A stretch of 64,000 nucleotides of DNA, from NCBI RefSeq assembly GCF_003013715.1, contig NC_072815.1:868001-932000 (forward strand), given 5' to 3'. Of this stretch, positions 49,030-58,168 are shown piece after piece. Both the position numbers and the translations under genes were made by a program. The notes beneath the pieces are model-generated. The model worked only from the letters and a program-made list of their open reading frames with translations, did no database searches and had not been told where the DNA came from. Source of the stretch: Candidozyma auris. Its lineage: Eukaryota; Ascomycota; Pichiomycetes; Serinales; Metschnikowiaceae. Within the stretch, counting starts at the first letter, position 1. Every line of letters begins with the position of its first letter.

Positions 49030-51954
49030 CTTTTTGCCAACGGCAACAACCAGCCGGGATTACCTTAGAAGACCAGCAATTGCAGCCCGGTGACGTTCTG
49101 GGCTGGATTTTTGGTGAATGCATCCGATACAGCTAATGTTTTTGGCTGAAACAGTAGCAGACACATCTGTTTAGCTGAAAACTCAAGTATAAGGATAAAC
49201 TACATGGAAAAACTTACCTTAGGAAGCCCCTGACTTGTTGCAATTACTGATAATTGCTATAATTAATGCAACAACAAGAATCCACATTTTGATTTCTACA
49301 TTTGTGGTGGAATATAGTCAATTATGGATAATAAAGAAAATACAGAAAGATGCACAAAGATGCAAAAAATAGGACAGAAAATAGCACAAATAGTAGCTCA
49401 GAGCTACTTTTCCAACAAAAAATACTGGTAGATGTGCACTTTTTTCAAACAGCTTTAACACGCAGCTTTCGCTGGGAACATTGGAAAAGACAAACATGGC
49501 CAGTTTTCCCGATTTCCTTATTCGACTGATTTGAGCGTTGTTTTTGGCGCCATCAGCACTAAAACTGTCACAGCCCGGAGCTATTTGAGTCCAGGAGGAG
49601 GCTGTGGCGTCAATTTTCAGTTTCAGAAGCTCCACGTAGAAGTTTCTTGTGTACAATTTGTCTAGAACGAAATTAGTAGGAAATAAGCGAGACCTTTATC
49701 AAAAATATGATGAGGACTGAAAATTTAAAGCAAAATTTGGGTGAGGATGGTAACTGAAATTGGTGTTTGATGAACGTTTCTTTAGGTTGGGGCAAAAACA
49801 AGCATTTTGTTAGCTTTTTTGTTTGATTTCTAAGGAGCAGCGTGAAATTTGAGCAAACTGAAGATTGTTTAAGGATGAGCTAATTAGAAGATTTTTGAGA
49901 GTGAAGAGCGTAAATTTCGGGATTTCTAGAAACTGGATTGGGAAAAAAGTAGGGAAAAAAAGGCAGAAAATGCTCTCACTAGATTCTAGAATACGAAAGA
50001 CAAACCCTGCCACATTTATGAGTACTTTGCTTTTTTGTAGGTTTGGGAAAAGCGGGAGGTTGGAAATCCCCACTCATTGTGCCCTTATAAATCCAAAAAA
50101 AGGAATTATGTTAGGTTTGTGAATTATGAAAACTCGAGATACTTTGTAATTTTGGAAATTCCAGCCAAGAACAGGCTTCTAATCGCATTTTGAAAAGTGT
50201 TTAAATTCTGGAGAAACCCATGCCTTGATGAAAGATGTGAGTGAATTTGGGAAACTTCAGCTTCATTCTGAAGGACCGTTTTCAACACAATTTGCCAAGC
50301 TTTTAAACCAATTAAATGCTATTTTTCCAGAAATTAAACAGCCACTCTTTCTTTCCAGAAAATCAGATTAGCTTAGTGAATGAAGGGGCCAAGAAGTGGT
50401 TGTCGAGCTATTTTGACGGAGAATATGAGGTCTTTTGGCTCAAAAATTCCATCCTGGTCACATTTTCCAGCTCCCACTACCTCTGATTGTGAAATCTTCA
50501 AAGTAGGTCATAATATTAGCAGCCTAAGCATAATCGTACATTTTTTGGAACAGTAAGTACTTTCTGCTTAATTTATGGTTGTGAAAAAGTCACACTCTAC
50601 GGCTTCGACAAATTCCAAAGTACGAGAATTCAGTATCAGCCAGAGACCTTAAAAACCACAAATTTCAGTATTTTGAGGAATCTATGTGCGGTGGTAATTT
50701 TCGTTACTTTCAGAGTCAACATGAGCGAATTTTACACTAGCACAAAGTCCCAATGTCTGAGATCTCCATTTCAACTGGAGGATTCTGATCCACAAAAATT
50801 CATCGTGCTGGTCGAATTTCGTATACTTCGAACTATTTGTGAGACTCTGAGGATTTAGGTTTCCTACGCTTTCTCAGACACAAACCACAGGATGTTGTAT
50901 TTGTGAATCAGAGAAGCCCAAGACTCCCAAAATAGCTCCACTGAATCATTTCAAAAAATTCAATTTAGGTTTTGCTAGTTTCCTTTGAATTCTTCTTTAT
51001 TCCTCCTCTGAAAAACCCGTGCACCAGCTTACCCCAGGACCGAACACCCTCGGACGATTCTCCCCAAAATGCCAAGGATCTTCAATCTAAGATGATTTCT
51101 AGGATCTTCAGATGCAGCATGGTCTATAAGTACCATTAACGAAGTTGTTTTCTCTTTGTGGGGCTGAATATAGCCTCAAAGTTGAGCAATTTGCAGCCAC
51201 TCAATTTGATGCACAAAAACACAAAAGAAAAAGAGAATTTGGGTAGTTTAGGCTCTTAAAGCTTTAAAAATGCCTATAGAAAGTGTCTCATATCTGTAGA
51301 TCACTCTAAACAGGCAAATTCCTCAAAAAACCATTTAAAATGGAAATGAAGCCACTTTACGAAAGAAAAAGAAGAGATATAGGACCAGAAATAGACAAAA
51401 CAGAATTTTGGAGTTTCCACTCAGCATGCTAGCAGCAGGCGGCGAGATTTCTGTCACTTTTCCAACCTTTCTTGGGAAAACGTGCCATATTTCTAAAAAC
51501 AAGCTACCACAGAAATTTCCACCCATTTCTTTACGAAGCATTCGGTGTTCTTCATACTTGATTTCTTTTTTTATTTGGTTTCTCTGTCACGTCTTCACGT
51601 TACATTTTCTGTGCCGTTTCGATTCTGGTGATTTTTACGATGCCTTTTTAAATCTGGTGATTTTTACGATAACTACTTTTTTTTTTTTTTTTTTGACGAA
51701 TATATTGCAAGTAACTGCTCTTCCCGAAAAGAAACTACGTAAATTCGTTCAAAGTGCATTGAAAGCTTCGGCTTATCGTATATTATCAGGATTCTTTGGA
51801 TCTAGATGCTCAAAAAAGAACACTGAAAATTGTCATGTTTCAATTTACAACAGAATAAATGAATTGACTAAAAAGCCGCTAAAAAACGTCATATCAACAA
51901 AGAAACCCAACAAAAGCTGGAATTTGATCTGATGAGTTTTCAAATCTATAACGT

Positions 51955-52022
51955 CAAAATCGACAAAACCAAAGAAGGCAAAATCTACAAAACCAAAGGT
52001 CAAAATCTACAAAATCAATTGG
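51955..52022. repeat. 22-24-bp direct repeat, three units
   Basis: CAAAATCKACAAAA recurs at 51955, 51979 and 52001, each followed by a CCAAAG-like segment. Noncoding. Confidence 0.7.
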
Positions 52023-52669
52023 GAGAAGTCAAGGAAGAAGTCAGAAAAAACCGTTGTCAACCGCCCCAAAACGACACTCGGGACCATCCTTGGGCAGCTC
52101 CAGAGCCAGTTCCCACTCCACTTTGCAACTTGCCCATTTTTCAGATTCTCTCTTGTGCCTTTCACAGGCAACTTTTTGCGTTATCGGACTGCACACAGGC
52201 CGGAGCCTGTTCCGGAGAGCTTTACCCCACACCAGGGTCCGTGCAGCGAGATTGACGTTTTGAAAAAGACATCGGGAGAAAGAGACGTCGGAGGTTGAGG
52301 CCTGGATTATGTTGATACGAGGAATTTGAAGAAACGATGGAGTTTTCGTAGGTGTTTCGCTTGGTGTGTGTCCTGCACATTATGAAATTCCTGCACATAA
52401 GCATTTTTTTAACTCTTTTTTTTTCCTCCATTCCTCGCTCTTTTCATGTGGCTGCGAAAATCTACGGGGAACTTCAAGACAATGAAGCGAAAACGGAGCA
52501 GCGGAGGTGGGCAAAGCGAAATTGACGAGGAACAGGCGGTTTTGCTGACATGGAAAACTAAGAAAATGTTATAGTCGGGGCCTTTTTCGGGACCATTTGG
52601 CTACTGGGTTTATTTATAGAAACGGTGATTTTTTAGAGTGACTGCTTTTGGCTGACTTCCTTTAATTGG

Positions 52670-53300
52670 TGCGTCACGTGACCCTCAGACACTGAGCCGA
52701 GGGCGCTTTTCGGAGGCGACCTTCGGACTTGCCTATCGCCCGCGAGGGGTTGAGTCAGGACCGAGGTGTCTTTGAGTCACTGGCCTGCAGATAAGCTATC
52801 AGCACTGCACAGAATCCAGGTGGTCCGCTCCGCCTGCTCGGATCAATGGAAGGACTGCACACAAGCCGAGCGCGGCCATCTCCAGCGAACTTCACTGAAA
52901 GCGGGACTGTTATGCAACGCCTTCTAGACAACTATGAAGAAGACAACACAGGCTGACGGGCGGCGAAACCACTTGCGGAGGCATTTTCGGAGGCATTTCT
53001 GGGGCACCAGCAGAGGGGCAGTCCGGAACAACTCCGAAGTGCACCCCCACCTGCACTTGACGGGAGGCATGTCCTATGCGGGCAGATGACGGGCATCGAA
53101 CAAAAAGCACCCGGTTTTTTCCATGTCGCGTGCGGGACGGGGCAACGGCCGAGGGCTCTATGTGCAGTGCACGCCTTTTCCGAGGGCGCCTCGGGCAGGG
53201 AAGTCCGAGGGATATCCGAGCGTGCCCTGTCACCCATTCCGAGGGCCCTTGTGAAGCACATGTCAAATGCCTCTCTTTGCAAAAATTTATATAATTACTC
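52670..53300. other. GC-rich island in AT-rich surroundings
   Basis: A sharply GC-rich block with repeated CCGAGGGC-like and GGAGGCATTT-like words and a GGACTGCACACA string that also occurs near 52187. Overlapping frames on both strands lack ATG in good context and any domain. Confidence 0.5.
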
Positions 53301-53871
53301 CTCCAGCATCTGTCACCATTCTTACAAAATTTTTGTTTCCTTCACTTCTCCACCACCACACTTGCAGTTTCCCTGTTCCTGTCCCCCGGGCAACATTCAA
53401 TCATCCCCAGTGCATCCAGTCTCATAAAACCGAGCCGTACCAGCAAAGGTCAAGTGTTTTAGGTCCACTTTCATTAAAAAAAAAGAACACCTTTCTTATT
53501 TAGGAAGCAAAACGTCCAAATCTGTTGAAAAAAAGCAACGCCGTTTCCCAATTTGGCAGTCTAGCAGAACGGTTGCAAAAAAACAAAAAAGAAACCTCAA
53601 TTTTCAAAAGTTTCAAAAGTTCAAAAGTTACTCAGCTTGGTTTTTCTGGGTAATTGTTTTATTAAAATTCGCCATTGCCGGTCGTTGAATTTCTCGACTG
53701 CAAACTTCATTTAATCGTCCAGCTCGGGTCATTTGAACTTCAATTGTGAGCCTCAAGAGCATCAATATTCACAGAGGCGTTCTTCTTCTGTGAGCTTTTA
53801 CATTTAGAAAGTTCAATTGCAAGCCAACGTTTATCGTTTCTGTGAGCTTTCAATTTATTTTTTGGATTTTA

Positions 53872-54040
53872 GTGAGCTTTAAATTCACTTAAAGCTTTTT
53901 AATTCAGGTTATTGGATTTTTCAGCAAGCTTTAGATTCACTTAAAGCTTTTAAATCCAGGTTTTTGGCTTTCAGCTTGGTCTATTGACTTTCAGCTCACT
54001 TCGTTCCTCAGTGAGCTTCTTCGTTCCTCAGTGAGCTTCT
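53872..54040. repeat. diverged 50-bp pair and exact 20-bp tandem before the zinc-cluster gene
   Basis: Two ~50-bp units (from 53872 and 53922) share TTCACTTAAAGCTTTT. Next, 54001-54020 is repeated exactly at 54021-54040 (TCGTTCCTCAGTGAGCTTCT). The array ends 5 bp before the ATG at 54046, so it forms the 5' leader. Confidence 0.85.
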
Positions 54041-54045
54041 GCGGT

Positions 54046-54935
54046 ATGAACTCCAACGACCTCCTTTCCTACTCCATCCTCCACAACGGCAAAAACGCCG
54101 TCTCCCACACCCCCACTTCACCCCCATCCGCCCCATTTCCCTTCTCCCGTTTCCCTCCCGCCTTTGGCCGGACTCACCGAAGCCAATCTCCCACACGGCT
54201 TCCTCCCACTTCACCTTCTCCAGAACCCTCTCGGGACTCAATTCCTACGACTTTCTGCACTCCCACTACCGTCTGTCGTCGGAACTGTCCCAGGGAAGCT
54301 CTCCTCGGCTTGAATCCTCCCTGGAGCCTTGTGGAAACCTTCACGCTTCTGGAAGCCTCCAGGTTTCTGGAAGCCTGTCTCCCCAGCTTTCGGCAGAGTG
54401 TTCTCCCGAGAAAAAACGCCGCCAGCGTCTTGGGCCCAGCTGCGATAGTTGCCGAGCCAGAAAAGTCAAGTGTAACGCCGACGTTGTGCTTCTTTCGAGA
54501 AACGTCGACGACGAGGAGCCCGAGGAGGTGGACTCGCTTCTGCCCGAGCAAAAAAAGAAGCTTTTTGACGGCGCTCTTGTGGCCATTTCGGGAAACTTCA
54601 ACTTGGTGGTTTCCAACGGCAAATTGGTGAAATTCAAGCCGTGCTCGTCGTGTGCCACCAGAGAGCTCGAGTGCTGTTTCAGCAAAGGCTTCACCAAAGA
54701 GGACATTGTGCACAGCAAACGGTGCACGAGCCTTGGCGGCGTTGGATTGGGCAGCACGGCTGCCGCCGGCGCCAAAGAGGCGCTCAAGAAGGTGAAAAAG
54801 CGCCTGGAGGCCGTGTCGGCGAGAAAGTCCAGCTGTGTCGCTTGCAGAAGGCGCAAAGTCAAGTGTGTGATGAATTCCCGTTTGGGCAAGTGCGTCGGGT
54901 GTGTGAAGAAGGAGCTGGAGTGTTCTTTTGCGTGA
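54046..54935 (+). CDS. zinc-cluster transcription-factor-like gene, frame broken or shifted
   Basis: The only upstream ATG (54046, MNSNDLLSYSILHNG) opens a frame that runs to 54630. The zinc-binding part lies in the frame one base back (codons at 54441, 54450 and so on; open from 54015 to the TGA at 54935), and that frame has no ATG until about 54870. So translation needs a net -1 (or +2) shift somewhere near 54090-54240, a missed splice, or the gene is damaged. The zinc frame has one half cluster C-x2-C-x6-C (54441-54473), a 56-residue loop, a second half C-x2-C-x6-C (54642-54674), then a complete canonical Zn2Cys6 cluster C-x2-C-x6-C-x8-C-x2-C-x6-C (54834-54923) ending three residues before the stop. 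Codon use is C-ending and coding-like throughout. Fungus-specific DNA-binding regulators carry such clusters; the target is unknown. Confidence 0.55.
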
Positions 54936-56401
54936 TGTTGGAGGCGGCTCTCACGCTTCTGGTGGTTGTGGTTTCAGTTCAGTTGGGTCCAAGGACTCTG
55001 GTATTCTTACATAGTTATATTGGTCGGGCACTAATAGAAAAAGCGTATTGATTGGAGGTGTGTATTTTTTGAAATGGCACGGAGTTGTTCAGTTTGTGAA
55101 TTGGTTAATTTAGTTTATGATTGCCGAAGATTTACATCAAGATTTGATTGGCACAATTTTTTTTTTTTTTTTGAAATGTCATCAAGGTGTTCAATTTGCA
55201 ACTGTGACTTAGCTTACTGCTGAAAATTGAAGATTTACATTGAACTGGCCCATCTGTATTTTTAGTGTCACCGAGTTGTTCAATCTGTAATTGTGACTTA
55301 GCTTGAGTATTGCAAAATGAAGATTCACATTGGCCCATCTGTAATTTTTTTTTAAAATGTCACCGAGTTGTTGTATCTGTAAGAGTGGCTAATTTGGTCT
55401 TTCACCTATAAACATTTATTAAAGTACTTCTTTTCGTCGATTTTGTAAAATTCATTTTAGTTGAACGTCTTAAAACCTTGCTGAATATTGTTTACATAAT
55501 AATATACTAATTACGTTAAAAGATCCACATTTATTCTTATCTTTACAAAATCGACAATATTGGACGCAAATGTGCTATTCCCTAATGTGTTAGGGAATAT
55601 GGGTGAAGATAGAATAACATATGTTAATGATATTCTAAGTAAAAGTTTTGTATTGCTGAAGAAATGAAGATGTACACCAAGATCTGTCTAGGCCTTTACT
55701 ACATTTCCATTGTGTAACTTGCAGTTGTAAACTTTTGTTTTCTACGACATTGGAAACTGACAATCAATACTTTAAACAATGCTGGTGTGGCACAACTACA
55801 GGAAATTGCATCCCCAACTCGATCCTCGCTAACATTGTAGCTATAATATTACAATTAAAAGCGAGAGAGAATTTCGATATCACTAACGCCGAACTGGATT
55901 GACGTTTGTGGGGTTTCTCCATTCTCTATACGGAGCTTAGATTACCCCACTGGGGACGTTTGGAGACAAATGAGCTGAAGACAGAAATTAGATTTGGGTG
56001 CTCTAACTCCGAGAATTTGAAGAACACTTACGGCTATGTTTTGTGGTTTTTTCGCTTATTCCTGAGATTTCTCGAAGACTGGCTATCCGAATTTTCGCCA
56101 GACACACAAAGAAAGCTTAAGCAAGAAGGTTCAAAAAAGCATCATTGGGCCATGAAGAATAAAAATTACAAGAATTCCCCTTTATCAAATTGTAGCTTGA
56201 AGCCTGTTTGAGTGTGGAGGTCACTCGAGGAATATACCAGCTTTTTAATTAAAACCCTGGCTAAAATGGCGTAAAACACTCATTTACTCAAAAATAAAAA
56301 TATGAGATACATTTAAAACCAAAAAACAATCTTTCAACGTGAATTCCAACATCTTCATTTACCTGATATATTCTTATCCTGGGCCATCTTCCATACAAAG
56401 T
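54936..56401. other. AT-rich region between zinc-cluster gene and tRNA-Ser
   Basis: A 1.47-kb region. It contains the ~95-bp repeat array (55071-55405) and low-complexity AT-rich DNA. The frame 55906-56211 has no ATG near its start. No gene can be supported. Confidence 0.5.
55071..55405. repeat. ~90-100-bp tandem repeat, four diverged units
   Basis: Units begin at about 55071, 55173, 55265 and 55354. Each has a GAAATGTCACCGAGTTGTTC-like start, TGTGACTTAGCTT, then GAAGATTYACAT and a GGCCCATCTGTAATTTTT-like end; the T tract at the end varies (16 T at 55157-55172). A more diverged fragment may lie near 55660-55730. Confidence 0.8.
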
Positions 56402-56495
56402 GTTACAGTGGCCGAGTGGTTAAGGCGACACCCTGCTACTCCAGCAGCCTAGGTGTTGGGCATTGCCTGCGCAGGTTCGAATCCTGTCTGTAACG
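56402..56495 (+). tRNA. tRNA-Ser (anticodon GCU) with 12-nt intron
   Basis: Acceptor GTTACAG/CTGTAAC with discriminator G (serine type), D arm GGCCGAGTGGTTAAGGC, anticodon stem ACACC/GGTGT, anticodon GCT at 56435-56437, then after A37 an intron at 56439-56450. Intron bases AGCAG can pair with CTGCT around the anticodon, as in other yeast pre-tRNAs. Long variable arm and a perfect T arm. The mature length would be 82 nt. It reads AGC/AGU; it is not the tRNA-Ser(CAG) of the altered code. Confidence 0.93.
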
Positions 56496-56576
56496 AAAAA
56501 TTTAGAGCCTTCGGCAATAACGTCGATAATTTTTTTGGGCCTCGTAAGCGCTTATCAGAAAAAAAAGTAGTCGTGT

Positions 56577-56582
56577 CACGTG
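56577..56582. promoter_or_regulatory. CACGTG box upstream of NMA1
   Basis: Palindrome GTCACGTGAC 148 bp before the NMA1 ATG; a possible Cbf1 site. Confidence 0.4.
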
Positions 56583-56729
56583 ACATCGTATCACGCGATA
56601 TCCACACTTTTATCATTTTCAGTCATATTTTTGCTACTTCTTCCCCCAAACACCGAATCGCCCGGAACCGCCCCCTCCAACCCCCAATTCCATATAAGTC
56701 GAGCCTCAGTCGTTGCAATTCCTCCCAAA

Positions 56730-57866
56730 ATGGACCCCACAAACGACCCTAACTTCACGCCCCCCTCGTTGAATAGAAATATCGAGCCCCCAGCCCATTC
56801 AGACAAAATCCCCCACAACTTACCCATCCAACCACTAGTTTTGGCCGATTTGGGAAGCGAAGTCGACGCGCCAACGCCCCATCCACTGGCCGTAGGCGCC
56901 CCGGAAAAGGAAAGAGAATCCCACCGCTTCCACCTGAAGATTCCTCGCAAACACACCGATTTGATGAACTCGTCGAGCGACGAAGAAAAAGAAGTGAAGA
57001 TCTTGCCCCCAACCATCAAAGTGAAGCTGTCGCAGATCGCCGACTTGGAAGAAGTGCCCCACGGCGTCCAGAGGCAGGCGAAAACGCTCGATCAATACGA
57101 ATTCCCATGCCACAGGCTCGCCACCACGCTTTCAGATGACTCCAAGTACCCGTTGGTGATTGTCGCGTGTGGGCTGTTTCTGCCAATCACGTACCTCCAT
57201 TTGAGAATGTTCGAGATGGCGTTGGACGCCATCACCGAGCAGACGCGTTTCGAAGTCGTGGGCGGGTACTATTCGCCCGTTTCAGATAACTACAAGAAGC
57301 AAGGGTTGGCGCCCAGCCACCACCGCGTGAGGATGTGTGAGTTGGCGTGCGAGAGAACGTCGCTGTGGCTCATGGTGGACGCGTGGGAGCTGTTGCAGCC
57401 GAAATACACCCGCACGGCGTTGGTGTTGGACCATTTCAACGAGGAGATCAACATCAAGAGAGGAGGCATCCGAACGCAGCTGGGGGAGAAGCGCGGGGTC
57501 AAGATCATGCTTTTGGCCGGCGGCGACTTGATTGAGCTGATGGGCGAGCCCGATGTGTGGGCAGACACGGATTTGCACCATATTTTGGGCAAGTACGGGT
57601 GCTTGATAGTGGAGAGAACGGGTTCTGACGTGAGAAGCTTCTTGTTGAGCCACGATATCATGTACGAGCACCGCCGTAACGTGTTGGTGATCAAGCAGCT
57701 CATTTACAACGATATCTCGTCGACGAAGATCCGCTTGTTTGTCAGACGAGGCATGTCGGTCCAGTACTTGTTGCCCAACTCGGTGATACGGTACATTCAG
57801 GAACACAAGTTGTATGTCAATGACACAGAGCCCGTGAAACAGGTGATGAGCGACAAGGCCGATTGA
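56730..57866 (+). CDS. NMA1: nicotinamide mononucleotide adenylyltransferase
   Basis: Joins NMN or NaMN with ATP to make NAD or its precursor, the central step of NAD synthesis. 378 residues: a disordered N-terminus (1 to about 125), then the nucleotidyltransferase domain with the family motif CG-F-PITYLHLRMFEMA (about 147-165), HHRVRMCELA, LLAGGDLIELM, and the late ISSTKIR signature (SSTxxR). In the first motif the two residues that are serine in all relatives I know are both encoded by CTG (codons 149 and 151), showing CTG=Ser. The start is the ATG at 56730; the upstream frame starts at a GTG. Confidence 0.96.
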   Translation: MDPTNDPNFTPPSLNRNIEPPAHSDKIPHNLPIQPLVLADLGSEVDAPTPHPLAVGAPEKERESHRFHLKIPRKHTDLMNSSSDEEKEVKILPPTIKVKLSQIADLEEVPHGVQRQAKTLDQYEFPCHRLATTLSDDSKYPLVIVACGLFLPITYLHLRMFEMALDAITEQTRFEVVGGYYSPVSDNYKKQGLAPSHHRVRMCELACERTSLWLMVDAWELLQPKYTRTALVLDHFNEEINIKRGGIRTQLGEKRGVKIMLLAGGDLIELMGEPDVWADTDLHHILGKYGCLIVERTGSDVRSFLLSHDIMYEHRRNVLVIKQLIYNDISSTKIRLFVRRGMSVQYLLPNSVIRYIQEHKLYVNDTEPVKQVMSDKAD

Positions 57867-58168
57867 TTTGGTGCAATTGCCGCTTTTAGGAGGAAAGTCC
57901 ACATGATTCCCAGACTAAATGAACTCTGAAGAATTCATTATGTCTATTTACGAGAGAATGAACATCCCTCATTTATTCTCCTCCCATGTCATACAACTTC
58001 ACAGGGTATCGATTCCTCAAACGCCATCATCTACACCTACACCTACACCTCCACTCATTTCTTTAGATTTCCAGCTTTCCAGCTACTTCAAACTTATAGA
58101 TCACTTTCTTCTATTCTAGTGAACATGTACAATACACGACCCAGTTCTACCCACTCCGTGTAGATTCC
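57867..58168. other. convergent intergenic region NMA1-GPI1
   Basis: A 302-bp gap with a small CTACAC repeat near 58031-58050. Nothing else is seen. Confidence 0.5.

Larger units (their letters stand above)
46600..54045. other. 7.4-kb gene-free, mostly AT-rich region
   Basis: Apart from tRNA-Arg (48957-49029) no gene can be supported over this span, in a window where genes otherwise come every 1-2 kb. From about 47 to 52 kb the sequence is AT-rich with many A/T tracts; all longer frames lack ATG or family features. It contains recurrent elements at 46877-46887, 51190-51199 and 52449-52460, a short direct repeat (TCTGGTGATTTTTACGAT twice near 51625-51670), an 18-T tract (51677-51694), a 22-24-bp triplicate (51955-52022), a CACGTG (52675-52680) and a GC-rich island (52670-53300). 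Candidate regional centromere; see findings. Confidence 0.5.

Noticed and set aside
51408..51932. 174-codon frame in the AT-rich region
   Set aside because: The outer start is TTG; it contains poly-Phe from an 18-T tract and a duplicated noncoding segment; no domain.
52910..53282. Overlapping Pro/Arg/Ser-rich frames in the GC-rich island
   Set aside because: High GC lowers stop frequency on both strands; the two minus-strand frames overlap and neither has a recognisable feature.
55906..56211. 101-codon frame before tRNA-Ser
   Set aside because: Directly preceded by an in-frame stop, starts at TTG, and its first ATG is near the end. At most a gene relic.
56402..56495. tRNA-Ser(CAG), the CUG-decoding tRNA
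   Set aside because: CAG occurs only inside the intron; the folded anticodon stem (ACACC/GGTGT) presents GCU, so this is the AGC/AGU reader.
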